Source: Bacteroidetes bacterium UBA6161 (GTDB lineage Bacteria > Bacteroidota > Bacteroidia > NS11-12g > UBA955). Taken from it: DNA of 64,000 nucleotides. Shown in pieces: positions 1 through 8,337 of this stretch. The DNA is taken from assembly GCA_002422315.1 (NCBI GenBank), contig DIUJ01000072.1:25523-89522 (forward strand), written 5' to 3'. Within the stretch, counting starts at the first letter, position 1. Each line of letters opens with the position of its first letter. Made by a program: the position numbers and the translations under genes. The notes under the pieces were generated by a model. That model did no database searches. It was not told the DNA's origin and saw only the letters and a list, made by a program, of their open reading frames with translations.

Positions 1-31
1 ACAAAATCTTTGATTTTCGTCAGCCTATGGG

Positions 32-55
32 CAAAATACGCTAATGCGTATTTTG
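32..55 (-). terminator. 3' hairpin after the YeiH gene
   Basis: A perfect 10-bp inverted repeat (CAAAATACGC, loop TAAT, GCGTATTTTG) lies just past the stop codon of the minus-strand permease gene. It lacks a long uridine run, so it may be an RNA 3' end or a weak terminator. Confidence 0.45.
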
Positions 56-68
56 GGTTAAATCCAAT

Positions 69-1049
69 TTACAAGAACAAAAAAGCCATTAAGAAAACTA
101 GAATTAGTTGTAAAACAAATACAAGTCCTCCAAACATTACTGCTTTTCTACCAGAAGAGTACAAACTCTTGAAACCAACTTTAAGACCGATTGCGGTCAT
201 CGCTATTGTTAAAACTATTTTACCGACAAGCTCCATACTATCCGAAATAGTAGATGGTAAATTTATAAAAGAAACCAAAATAGAGATTAAAATAAATCCC
301 CACAAATAATATGGTAGTTTTAAATGTTGGCGTAAAGTTAGATTATCCCCTCTTTTTAAGATAAAACTATATAAAATTACAGCCAATGGCAACATGGCTA
401 CTCTGGCCAACTTAATGGTAATTGCAGTTTTGCCAATTTCTTCACCCATACCATAACCTGCCCCTGCCACATTTCCTACAGAATGTAAACTTGCGCCTAT
501 AACTAAACCACTTTGGGTAGAAGAAAAATCAATGAAACTTAAAATTAAAGGGAGCGTCAACATGCCAATAGTACCCATAAGGTTTACTACTGCCAAAGAA
601 ATCCCAACATCTTCTTTGTTTTTAGAAACAGAAGGAGCGAGTGCTGCTATTGCGGAACTTCCACATATCGCAGTTCCAAAACCAACCAAATAGCCAGCAG
701 TACCAGGACATTGAACCTTTTTGGATAAATACAATGTGATACCTAGAACAAAAACAACGACCAATAAAACAACAAAAAAACTAATCAAGCCGACCTCTTG
801 AATATTGGCGATATTAATATCGAAAGCAAGAAAGAGAATAGAGAATTCAAGAAATTTAGAGCCAGTATATTTAATTCCAGAATCTAGTTGACTAGGTAAT
901 TTTGCCAAATTACCTATAACGATACCTCCCAACAAGCCCAATATAACAGCATTAAATAATGAAATAAAAGGGGCTAATACATAAAAAGAAATGCCAAGGA
1001 TTAATGAAAAAATAATCCCTGGCAAATAAGATTTTTGAATAAGCGACAT
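69..1049 (-). CDS. YeiH/YadS-family putative sulfate exporter, integral membrane protein
   Basis: This 326-residue polytopic inner-membrane protein belongs to the family often labelled UPF0324 or putative sulfate exporter (YeiH of E. coli). About ten hydrophobic segments fill nearly the whole length. The family-typical loop GFGTAICGSSAIAA lies at about residues 123-136, and a second conserved stretch near GASLHSVGNVAGAG follows. Transport of sulfate or sulfite is inferred in this family rather than well proven. Its place as last gene after three rhodaneses on the same strand (28-base gap) points to handling of a sulfur compound such as sulfite or thiosulfate. Family call is firm; substrate is an inference. 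Confidence 0.85.
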   Translation of the reverse strand: MSLIQKSYLPGIIFSLILGISFYVLAPFISLFNAVILGLLGGIVIGNLAKLPSQLDSGIKYTGSKFLEFSILFLAFDINIANIQEVGLISFFVVLLVVVFVLGITLYLSKKVQCPGTAGYLVGFGTAICGSSAIAALAPSVSKNKEDVGISLAVVNLMGTIGMLTLPLILSFIDFSSTQSGLVIGASLHSVGNVAGAGYGMGEEIGKTAITIKLARVAMLPLAVILYSFILKRGDNLTLRQHLKLPYYLWGFILISILVSFINLPSTISDSMELVGKIVLTIAMTAIGLKVGFKSLYSSGRKAVMFGGLVFVLQLILVFLMAFLFL

Positions 1050-1077
1050 GATATTAATTTGTTTTCTAGTTTAAAGG

Positions 1078-1482
1078 TTACTTGGTAACAACCTCTCCAC
1101 GCCAACCGCCTATACCCCCTATTAAATTAAACACAGAGGCAAAACCATTTTGAGACATAAAAGCGGAAGCCCTAGCGCTTCTTGCTCCGCTTTGACAATA
1201 CACATAATATGTTTTTTTCTTATCTAATTGTTTAATTTTTGATTCAAAATCAGAAGAATTTAGGTCGATAAATAAATCCGCACCTTTTATATATCCTCTT
1301 TGTACTTCACCTGGGGTTCTTACATCTATTACCACTACATTTTTATCTTCTAACTTTTCAGAAAACTTGGTTCCATCTATATTGGTATACCCGGGATTAT
1401 TCTGAGAAGTTAATGCAGGATAAGCGATAGCTAGAGAGCTAGCCGCAATAATTACAGCTAATATTAGATTTTTTGATTTCAT
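1078..1482 (-). CDS. Exported single-domain rhodanese
   Basis: A 134-residue protein with an N-terminal hydrophobic segment (residues 5-20, a signal peptide or anchor) and one rhodanese domain. The active-site loop CQSGAR places the sulfur-accepting cysteine at residue 96, and the family's DVRTPGE motif is at about 53-59. An upstream in-frame ATG at 1518 lies inside the preceding gene; I chose the ATG at 1482 because it follows that gene's stop codon and gives a clean MKSKN signal sequence. It probably acts in the periplasm on sulfane sulfur, whereas the two rhodaneses upstream look cytoplasmic. It is the third gene of the operon, just before the YeiH-type permease. Confidence 0.85.
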   Translation of the reverse strand: MKSKNLILAVIIAASSLAIAYPALTSQNNPGYTNIDGTKFSEKLEDKNVVVIDVRTPGEVQRGYIKGADLFIDLNSSDFESKIKQLDKKKTYYVYCQSGARSARASAFMSQNGFASVFNLIGGIGGWRGEVVTK

Positions 1483-1486
1483 TTGG

Positions 1487-1801
1487 TTATATTTTATTGT
1501 TGAGTCCATACCATCCACCGCCGTTATATACTTGTGTAAATCCTTTGGAAGTTAATATTCCTTTTGCAGAAGCACTTCTCATACCGCTTGCACAACAAGT
1601 AATTACAGGTTTGTTTTTATCTTTAATTTTATTCAAATTATTTGAAAGTGTATCCAACGGAATATTTATAGAGCCTTTAATATGTCCAGATGAATACTCA
1701 GATTTAGATCTCACATCAATGATTGTTGCTCCATCTTTTACAAGCTGTGCAAAATCAACAGAAGGTCCAAATCCCAAAAGTTTTTTTAGTATAGATAACA
1801 T
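1487..1801 (-). CDS. Cytoplasmic single-domain rhodanese
   Basis: A 104-residue rhodanese-like protein. Residues 27-31 (IIDVR) and the loop CASGMR (cysteine 70, preceded by a second cysteine at 69) are the family signature; a cysteine persulfide would form there. No signal peptide is visible, though a short hydrophobic N terminus (MLSILKKLLGFG) could lie against the membrane. It sits 7 bases after the first rhodanese gene and 4 bases before the exported one. It is more similar in layout to its upstream neighbour (both have CCASG) than to the exported copy, suggesting local duplication. Confidence 0.88.
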   Translation of the reverse strand: MLSILKKLLGFGPSVDFAQLVKDGATIIDVRSKSEYSSGHIKGSINIPLDTLSNNLNKIKDKNKPVITCCASGMRSASAKGILTSKGFTQVYNGGGWYGLNNKI

Positions 1802-1808
1802 AAACCTC

Positions 1809-2096
1809 TTATTTTTGAACTAAAGATACTACGTAATTTACATCTAACCAAGAACCTACATTGTAGCAGTCTATACCTTGTGCGCCTAAAAAAGCAGTAG
1901 CTTGTCCACTTCTATTTCCGCTAGCACAACACAATAATACAGGGGTTTTCATTCCTTTAAATTCCTCCACTCTACTTGGAACCTCATTTAGTGGAATATT
2001 TACAGATCCAGCTACATGGCCACCCATAAATTCGGCAGGAGTTCTAACATCTACAATTGTTCCTTCTCCATTTCTGATTACTTCTTCTAATGTCAT
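1809..2096 (-). CDS. Minimal cytoplasmic rhodanese, first gene of the sulfur operon
   Basis: A 95-residue protein that is almost only a rhodanese fold: TIVDVRTPAEF at about residues 13-23 and the active loop CASGNR with cysteine 57 (cysteine 56 beside it). It is the promoter-proximal gene of a four-gene minus-strand operon ending in the YeiH-type permease. A Bacteroidetes promoter lies only about 20-50 bases upstream, so the leader is very short. Sulfurtransferase or persulfide-carrier activity is the family expectation; the true donor and acceptor are unknown. Confidence 0.88.
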   Translation of the reverse strand: MTLEEVIRNGEGTIVDVRTPAEFMGGHVAGSVNIPLNEVPSRVEEFKGMKTPVLLCCASGNRSGQATAFLGAQGIDCYNVGSWLDVNYVVSLVQK

Positions 2097-2118
2097 ATTT
2101 TTAATAAATTTAATGCTG

Positions 2119-2147
2119 CAAAATTACTATACAATAAAAAAACACAA
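2119..2147 (-). promoter_or_regulatory. Promoter of the rhodanese/YeiH operon
   Basis: On the minus strand TTG (2147-2145), 18 bases, then TAATTTTG (2126-2119) matches the Bacteroidetes sigma factor consensus. Transcription would start near 2114, about 18 bases before the ATG at 2096. Confidence 0.6.
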
Positions 2148-2148
2148 G

Positions 2149-2162
2149 GTGACATAAGTTAC
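2149..2162. promoter_or_regulatory. Crp/Fnr-like operator dyad
   Basis: GTGAC-ATAA-GTTAC is an imperfect palindrome (half-sites GTGAC and GTAAC). Its centre is about 41 bases upstream of the predicted start of transcription, directly behind the -33 element, which is the place a class II Crp/Fnr activator occupies. Binding is an inference. Confidence 0.4.
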
Positions 2163-2197
2163 ACTGAAAAGTAAAATTCACGAACAAATGTAAAAAA

Positions 2198-2227
2198 AAA
2201 GCGAGATACAATACTATATCTCGCTTT
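2198..2227 (-). terminator. Intrinsic terminator of the tRNA gene
   Basis: An 11-bp stem (AAAGCGAGATA and its complement, loop of 8 bases) is followed on the minus strand by a run of nine T. It lies 7 bases after the tRNA 3' end. Confidence 0.8.
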
Positions 2228-2233
2228 AATTGT

Positions 2234-2310
<77 letters not shown>

Positions 2311-2333
2311 CTTCTGTTCTAATTTTGAGGGTG

Positions 2334-2362
2334 CAAAAATAGCTTTTTTTTTAAATAATCAA
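2334..2362 (-). promoter_or_regulatory. Promoter of the tRNA-Met gene
   Basis: Minus-strand TTG (2362-2360), 18 bases, TATTTTTG (2341-2334) fits the Bacteroidetes consensus and ends about 24 bases before the mature tRNA. It overlaps the 3' end of the glycosyltransferase gene. Confidence 0.6.
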
Positions 2363-3432
2363 ATACCTAAAACTTTTTTTATTGAAGAAAAAACTTTTGA
2401 TACCGGCAAATCGTGCATACATGTTTGACCAAGCTTACATTTGCCTGCATAAAAACAAACACATTCTTTTTCTGGCATTACTATTTCCCCTCTCCCAAAC
2501 ACGTCAAATTCATGTGGATTAAAAATATTATTCATCAATACAATCTTCTTTTTCAATCCTAGTGTAAGATGCATACCCATAGTGACTTGTGTAACAATCA
2601 AATCACATTGGTCTATTTGGTTGATAAACTGCTTTAAAGGAAAAAATCCTAAATACTTTGCCCCAGACTTAAAACTTATCTCAGAATTTCTTTCATGCTC
2701 TTGCTCCCCTCCTAACAGTATGACCTCATATCCATCGTCTAATAACATGGTTGCTAATTCAGAAAAATAATCTTCTGGCCACAATCGAGTGGTCCACCTA
2801 CCGCCGCAGCCTGTGTTTAATCCAATTACCTTTTTACTTTTATCAATACCACTCCAATCATAACCTACAGATGCCTGATTATCCAGCAAGTACTCTTCGC
2901 CTTTGTAATCTAAACCACAAATTGCAAATATTTCTTCACAATAGGAGAGCGTATTAGACTTGCTAACCCCATCAAATATGCCGGTTAAATACTTGTGATT
3001 TGCTAACTGATTGAAAGGGCTTGCTTGATTTTTATCTAGAGTATAGCCATACTTTTCTGGTGCTACAATCTTTTTTGCCAATGCACATGCTTCTTTTTCT
3101 TTATCTAAATTAACTACTATATCAAATTCTGCTTCACTTAAATAAGTTATAGAATTAAGGTTAAAAGGTAGGATTTCATGAATCTCATCCGCTGGTAAAA
3201 TATCAGTGTACAATGTTAGCCATGTAATCTTACAGTTTGGGTATAACTCTTTGTATCTACTAACCAGAGGAGTTGTTCTTATTACATCGCCCATAGCCCC
3301 TAATTTAATAATTAAAATACGCTTCGAAACAGGCATATAGCTCTGACAATCATTACACTCTACACCAAATTCTTTATTAGGCCTGCAAGGCAAATCTCCT
3401 TTAAATTGTATACAATCAGAAAAATACTTCAT
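2359..3432 (-). CDS. Glycosyltransferase family 9 (heptosyltransferase-like) with flanking Cys clusters
   Basis: A 357-residue GT9-type enzyme. The signature KLGAMGDVIRTTPL at residues 43-56 is the N-terminal Rossmann loop of ADP-heptose:LPS heptosyltransferases, and GLNTGCGGRWTTRLWP near residue 205 matches the sugar-nucleotide domain. It would add a sugar to lipopolysaccharide or another surface glycan at the cytoplasmic face. Unusual for the family core are Cys7, Cys16, Cys26 and Cys29 before the catalytic domain and Cys324, 326, 332 and 338 near the end, which together could bind a metal. No other glycan genes are adjacent, so the acceptor is unknown. Confidence 0.8.
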   Translation of the reverse strand: MKYFSDCIQFKGDLPCRPNKEFGVECNDCQSYMPVSKRILIIKLGAMGDVIRTTPLVSRYKELYPNCKITWLTLYTDILPADEIHEILPFNLNSITYLSEAEFDIVVNLDKEKEACALAKKIVAPEKYGYTLDKNQASPFNQLANHKYLTGIFDGVSKSNTLSYCEEIFAICGLDYKGEEYLLDNQASVGYDWSGIDKSKKVIGLNTGCGGRWTTRLWPEDYFSELATMLLDDGYEVILLGGEQEHERNSEISFKSGAKYLGFFPLKQFINQIDQCDLIVTQVTMGMHLTLGLKKKIVLMNNIFNPHEFDVFGRGEIVMPEKECVCFYAGKCKLGQTCMHDLPVSKVFSSIKKVLGI

Positions 3433-3505
3433 TCTATCAAAACTAAATTAAACCGCAAATATACTGTCATTGGTCAATTATATTAAATATATTTAATTCA
3501 ATATT

Positions 3506-3534
3506 TTGACAATTAATTTAGTTTACCTAAATTG
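3506..3534 (+). promoter_or_regulatory. Promoter of the large T9SS protein gene
   Basis: TTG (3506-3508), 19 bases, then TAAATTG (3528-3534), one base short of the TAnnTTTG consensus. It ends 15 bases before the ATG at 3550. Confidence 0.4.
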
Positions 3535-3549
3535 CGTGTGAATCTATAA

Positions 3550-6500
3550 ATGAAAAAGACACTTTTATATTTAGCTTTTTTTCTAATGTTAATCCCTCAA
3601 ACCGAGGCGACACATTTAGTTGGCGGCTATATGAGTTATGAGTATCTTGGAAGAGTAGGCACTACAAACCAATTTAGCTATAGAGTGTCTTTAACTATAT
3701 ACCGTGATTGTGCAAACGGCATGGCAGATTTTGACAATACAATTGATGTTTGTATATACAATAAATCTAACAACAGAGTTCACAGTGTATTGTCAATAGC
3801 CAAGGGACCTGTAAAAGATGTTGATCCTGTAGGGTTTACCAATTGTCCTCAAAACCAGAAAGTATGTTTGGAGGTGTGTGTTTATGAAAAAATTGTCAAT
3901 TTACCCCAAAGTAATTTTGGATATATCCTACAATGGCAAAGGTGCTGCAGGAATACACAGGTAAATCTACCCAATCAAAATTTCAATGGTGTTTTTCAAC
4001 CTAGCCAAGGCCAAACCTATCAAGCTGAAATACCCCCAACTTCCATTGTTAACAGCTCTCCTTATATTACAGATGTTCCTGTGCCTTTTATTTGCAGAAA
4101 TGATTTAACCCAAATTAGAAACTCTGCAATAGATAGAGATGGGGATTCTCTGGCTTTTAAATTAGTAAGGCCATGGGTTGGAGGTTCTTTAGGAGATGCT
4201 ATACCTAGTTGTAACACAATATTTACCCAATCGCCAGGCGTTACATACAATCCTGGTTTTAATGCTACTCAACCTTTTGGTGTAAATGGCGTAGCCGATG
4301 TGAATCCTTATTCGGGAGTTTTAACTGCCTTGGCAGTAGGCCAAACAGGGAATTATGCCATTGCTATAGATGTAGAAGAATGGCGAAATGGTGTACTATT
4401 AAGTACTGTAAGACTAGATTTACAACTATTAGTTATTGATTGTGCGCCTAACAAACCTCCCATTTTAACAAGTGCTTCTAGAGTTTTTACAAGAGAAGTA
4501 GTGGCAGGAGACGAGTTATGTTTTAATATCACAGCCACGGACGCAGACGACCATATAATGGAAATGCAAGGTTTAGGAGAAATGTTTACAGGCCAAGGTA
4601 GCTGGACAGGGCCGCTAGCGACTCTTGCAAAAGCAAGAGCAAGAGGCACAGTAACTTCTCAATTTTGCTGGAAGACCTCCTGCGAACAAGCAAGGCCAGC
4701 CGCCTATACTTTTGTATTGGAAGTTCTAGATGAGGGGTGCCCTCCTAAATACATTAACGAAACCTATAGGATCTTTGTTAGGCCTTTTGTAAGTAGCGCC
4801 TCTATCATAGGTCCAACAACTTTCTGTCGGAATGAAAGTACCCAAAGTTATTCCTTAATCAATACCCAAGTAGGTTCAACATTTTTATGGGAGGCACAAG
4901 GTGGCAATATAATCAGTGGCCAAGGAACTAGAAATATAACTGTTGAATGGAACAATGTAAGCACTGGAACTTTAACAATAAAAGAAACCTCTTTACATGG
5001 ATGTGAAGGTTTACCTAGGTCTATAAATATCTCTATTTTAGATATTCCTCCTCCCCCCTCAATTGGAGGGCCAGACACCATATGTTCCGAGTTTTCCTTT
5101 ACCTTATTTTCTTTACCCAATAACTCTTTGGATAAAAGGCGTTGGGGATTCCCAAATGGGAATGTGGATTCTAGCAATGTAAAATCGATTACTTTTTCAC
5201 CTCCAGTTGTAGGCTCTTATACTTTTTGGAACACCTTAACAAATAATTTTGGGTGCCAAAGTGATACCACTTTCAAAACTGTTTTAGTTTTGGAAACTCT
5301 TAAAGATACTATAATTGGCCCAAAAACTATTTGTCCAAACAATTACGATATAGAGTTTTTCATAAAAAACCAAAAAACAACTTCAACTTATGAATGGTTT
5401 GTTGAGGGAGATGCACGAATTCAAAATACCCCCCCCATTAACGATACAGTTTTTATTGCATTTGGAGATACCGGGACCGTTATTGTTAAAGCTGTTGAGA
5501 CCAATTTCTTTGGTTGTAAAGGTGACACTATGTATTTTAAGGTTTTAGTTACATACGACTTAATAATTGACAAACCAATTTTGCTTGATGACTTATGTGA
5601 ACTTAGTAAGAATATAACCTATACCTCTTTCCCTAAGGTCAACCGAACCACTTATTTCTGGGATATTTCCGGGGGTAATATTACAGAAGGCCAAGACTCT
5701 TTTCAGGTAAAAGTAGATTGGGGAAATGCCGGACAGGCTTGGATAAGTGTTTATCAAGTAGCGTTTGACACCTTCAATAGCAAGCAATGTATCAGTAATA
5801 CTGCTGTTTTAGATGTTACATTAAGGCCTCTTCCATCCGCAGACCAAATAGAGGGCGTTTTTGAAGTCTGCCAAGAAACCGGACCCATAGAATTTACTAT
5901 TAAAGGATTTCCTAACTCTACATATTTATGGACAGTAAACAAATCCAATGCATTAACTGGTCAGGGAACTAATACTATAAAATTCCCTACCACAGCTTTT
6001 GGAACTTTTGAAATATCTGTCTTTGAAACTACGGAATACGGTTGTACAAATTTAATTGTAGATTCTGTATTTATCATTCACCCAAAACCACGAACCTCTC
6101 CAATTAGTGGTAATTTCATCCTTTGCCATCCTAATTTTCAGAACCAAAATTATACTGTAAGTGGTTTTAGTACTTCTCGTTATTATTGGTATGTTGATGG
6201 CGGAATTAGACAAGATAGCGATTTTGACCAGACAACTACCGTAGATTGGTTTGGGGACCAAATAAATTCTATTTCGGTGATTGAAGTATCCGATTTTGGT
6301 TGTAAAGGTGATTCGTTGTTTAACGAAGTGTTTATAGACAATCCTTCTTTAGACATGAAAGTTGTAACTGTAAACCCACCTCCAGGTTTTGATAATTCTA
6401 TGATTATAAAATGGGAAATTATTAATGCACCTAGGTATGACAATAATTTTACCATTGAAAGAAAAAGACATGGCATAGACATTGAATATGAAAATGTAGG

Positions 6501-7173
6501 TTCTGTATCTGGTATTACTTTTGATTTTGTAGATGAAAACCTAAATACAGATATAAATCCTTTTGATTATAGAATAAAAGGTGTAGACTTATGCAAACAA
6601 GCTTTTTACAGCCCTGTGCATACCAATGTTTTGCTAACTGGGAATAAGATTTTTGAATATTCTATTTCTACGGATTTTTCTGATTATCTTGGCTGGGAAT
6701 TTGGTGTCGAATCCTACAATATGCATAGGAAATTAGTTGATAAATCTCCATTTGAATCTTATGACATACATACTTCTCCCGTAAGAATTGATTATAACAA
6801 CGGTCTTGACCACTATACTCAATGTTACAGAGTCCTTGCATCTGAGAATAGCGGAAGATTAGAACAAAGTTGGTCTAATGAAATATGTTTTAATTTCCCT
6901 CCGTTGTTGTTTATCCCCAATGCATTTTCGCCAAATGCTTCCCTACTGAATGATTATTTTGAAATCACTTCAGGGAATTTAAAGACTTTTACGATTACCA
7001 TTTTTAATAGATGGGGTGAAAAGCTTTTCGAGTCCAATAATCCAAAAGTGTTCTGGGATGGTAAAGCAAATGGACAAGATTGCCAACAAGGAGTTTACGT
7101 TTATGTCATAGAATATACCGATTTTGCTGATTTAAACTATTTAACAAAGGGAACAATACATTTGTTACGATAA
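3550..7173 (+). CDS. Giant secreted protein with repeated PKD/Ig-like domains and T9SS type B sorting domain
   Basis: A 1207-residue exported protein. A signal peptide (about residues 1-20) ends just before ATHLVGGYMSYEYLG, a start seen in many Bacteroidetes gliding-motility-associated proteins. The middle, from about residue 415 to 930, holds repeated modules of roughly 90-100 residues. Each opens with phrases such as GP-x-T-x-C and contains a Y/F-x-W strand, and they look like PKD or Ig-like folds. The last 90 residues (FIPNAFSPN, then IFNRWGEKLF, FWDGKANG, GVYVYVIEY) are a CHU_C/type B T9SS sorting domain, so the protein should reach the cell surface or medium. Many Cys residues occur in the N-terminal third. 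An uninterrupted run of eight C lies at 5429-5436. Adhesion is plausible but not shown. Confidence 0.88.
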   Translation: MKKTLLYLAFFLMLIPQTEATHLVGGYMSYEYLGRVGTTNQFSYRVSLTIYRDCANGMADFDNTIDVCIYNKSNNRVHSVLSIAKGPVKDVDPVGFTNCPQNQKVCLEVCVYEKIVNLPQSNFGYILQWQRCCRNTQVNLPNQNFNGVFQPSQGQTYQAEIPPTSIVNSSPYITDVPVPFICRNDLTQIRNSAIDRDGDSLAFKLVRPWVGGSLGDAIPSCNTIFTQSPGVTYNPGFNATQPFGVNGVADVNPYSGVLTALAVGQTGNYAIAIDVEEWRNGVLLSTVRLDLQLLVIDCAPNKPPILTSASRVFTREVVAGDELCFNITATDADDHIMEMQGLGEMFTGQGSWTGPLATLAKARARGTVTSQFCWKTSCEQARPAAYTFVLEVLDEGCPPKYINETYRIFVRPFVSSASIIGPTTFCRNESTQSYSLINTQVGSTFLWEAQGGNIISGQGTRNITVEWNNVSTGTLTIKETSLHGCEGLPRSINISILDIPPPPSIGGPDTICSEFSFTLFSLPNNSLDKRRWGFPNGNVDSSNVKSITFSPPVVGSYTFWNTLTNNFGCQSDTTFKTVLVLETLKDTIIGPKTICPNNYDIEFFIKNQKTTSTYEWFVEGDARIQNTPPINDTVFIAFGDTGTVIVKAVETNFFGCKGDTMYFKVLVTYDLIIDKPILLDDLCELSKNITYTSFPKVNRTTYFWDISGGNITEGQDSFQVKVDWGNAGQAWISVYQVAFDTFNSKQCISNTAVLDVTLRPLPSADQIEGVFEVCQETGPIEFTIKGFPNSTYLWTVNKSNALTGQGTNTIKFPTTAFGTFEISVFETTEYGCTNLIVDSVFIIHPKPRTSPISGNFILCHPNFQNQNYTVSGFSTSRYYWYVDGGIRQDSDFDQTTTVDWFGDQINSISVIEVSDFGCKGDSLFNEVFIDNPSLDMKVVTVNPPPGFDNSMIIKWEIINAPRYDNNFTIERKRHGIDIEYENVGSVSGITFDFVDENLNTDINPFDYRIKGVDLCKQAFYSPVHTNVLLTGNKIFEYSISTDFSDYLGWEFGVESYNMHRKLVDKSPFESYDIHTSPVRIDYNNGLDHYTQCYRVLASENSGRLEQSWSNEICFNFPPLLFIPNAFSPNASLLNDYFEITSGNLKTFTITIFNRWGEKLFESNNPKVFWDGKANGQDCQQGVYVYVIEYTDFADLNYLTKGTIHLLR

Positions 7174-7222
7174 AGAAATCCTTTGTTCCTATTTATATTT
7201 TACAAATTCAATCTAATTGCCT

Positions 7223-7230
7223 TAAATTTG
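7223..7230 (+). promoter_or_regulatory. -7 element of the ferredoxin gene
   Basis: TAAATTTG matches TAnnTTTG exactly and lies 22 bases before the ATG at 7253. No clear TTG is seen at the expected -33 distance. Confidence 0.45.
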
Positions 7231-7252
7231 CACCCTTAAACAAAGAATTCTT

Positions 7253-7600
7253 ATGGCAATAATTATAACCGATGAATGTATAAATTGTGGAGCATGCGAA
7301 CCAGAATGTCCAAATAATGCAATCTATGAGTCTGGGGTAGAATGGTCTATTGCTGACGGCACCTCTGTAAAAGGAACGTTTATTTTAGAAGGCGGCAATA
7401 CTGTAGATGTATCTCAAAAACACTCTCCTATTTCTGATGAAGTTTATTTCATTGTACCAGACAAATGTACAGAATGTGTTGGTTTTCATGAGGAGCCTCA
7501 GTGTGCTGCGGTATGCCCTGTAGATTGTTGTGTGCCAGATCCCGACAGAAAAGAATCAGAAGAAGAGCTACTTTCTAAAAAAGCCAAATTACATATTTAA
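7253..7600 (+). CDS. 2[4Fe-4S] ferredoxin
   Basis: A 115-residue soluble ferredoxin. The first cluster motif is Cys9-xx-Cys12-xx-Cys15-xxx-Cys19-Pro. The second begins Cys72-xx-Cys75, has an eight-residue insertion before Cys84, and continues to Cys88-Pro and Cys92/93. This longer second motif and C-terminal tail are like the Alvin-type (Allochromatium) ferredoxins that are widespread in bacteria. It would carry low-potential electrons in the cytoplasm; the partner enzyme is not in the window. The following gene begins 5 bases after its stop and is probably cotranscribed. Confidence 0.93.
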   Translation: MAIIITDECINCGACEPECPNNAIYESGVEWSIADGTSVKGTFILEGGNTVDVSQKHSPISDEVYFIVPDKCTECVGFHEEPQCAAVCPVDCCVPDPDRKESEEELLSKKAKLHI

Positions 7601-7605
7601 TACAT

Positions 7606-8337
7606 TTGAAGAAAGGAATTTGTTTACTCCCCTGGATTCCAATTAGAAGTGCTCCAAATTCTGCATCTGAAATGGTATCTTCTTTAATTTTCGGGGAAAC
7701 TTACGAAGTATTAGAAGAACAAGAAAATTGGTTGTCTATTTCAACCTCTTTCGACTCTTATGTTGGGTTTATAAGTAAAGACCAATTTAGCGAATTTATA
7801 GATTCAATTCATGCTTCATGGAATTTTATTCTCACTAAACCATTTCTCCAAATAGAGCAAAATGGATTCATTGCATTTATTCCTGGCGGAGCATTTCTCC
7901 CCAATTTAAGTTCTACAGACAACATTCGAAAGTTTTCTAAAATTGAAAACCCAGAGAGAGCAATTGAAGCATGTAGAATTGCGTGTTCTTATATTGGTAC
8001 ACCTTATTTGTGGGGCGGGCGATGTTATGCAGGTATAGACTGTTCGGGCTTAGTTCAAGTTACATATAAAATTCTTGGTATAACTTTGCCAAGAGACTCA
8101 GGTCAACAAGCTGTGTTTTGCGATCATATATCTCTTGAAGAAATAATTCCTGGTGATTTGATATTTCTAGGTAAAAACAAGGAGAAAATAACCCATGTAG
8201 CTCTATATTTAGGAGAAAATAAAGTAGTGCATGCTAGCGGAAGTGTGAAAATAAATGAATTTGATGGAACTTTTATCCTAAATGAAAACAAAAAGATTAC
8301 CCACCAATTTATAAGTGCGGGCAGGGTTCCAAGCTAA
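7606..8337 (+). CDS. NlpC/P60 cysteine peptidase with N-terminal SH3-like domain
   Basis: A 243-residue cell-wall peptidase. Residues about 5-60 (GICLLPWIPIRSAPN, then WLSIS and GFI) look like a bacterial SH3 domain that recognises peptidoglycan. Residues 118-240 are the NlpC/P60 domain with the catalytic Cys146 in DCSG, His197 in HVALYLG and a third polar residue His209 in VVHASG. The family cuts D-gamma-glutamyl-meso-diaminopimelate bonds. I see no convincing signal peptide with the TTG start at 7606, so it may act on muropeptides during recycling, or export is not obvious. The start codon TTG is unusual; the next ATG (residue 23) would cut into the SH3 domain. Its end overlaps the convergent uvrC by 4 bases. 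Confidence 0.88.
   Translation: MKKGICLLPWIPIRSAPNSASEMVSSLIFGETYEVLEEQENWLSISTSFDSYVGFISKDQFSEFIDSIHASWNFILTKPFLQIEQNGFIAFIPGGAFLPNLSSTDNIRKFSKIENPERAIEACRIACSYIGTPYLWGGRCYAGIDCSGLVQVTYKILGITLPRDSGQQAVFCDHISLEEIIPGDLIFLGKNKEKITHVALYLGENKVVHASGSVKINEFDGTFILNENKKITHQFISAGRVPS

Noticed and set aside
1077..1089. GTTAC-TTG-GTAAC repeat upstream of the YeiH gene
   Set aside because: It overlaps the stop codon of the rhodanese gene, has different spacing from the operator dyad, and no promoter is near it.
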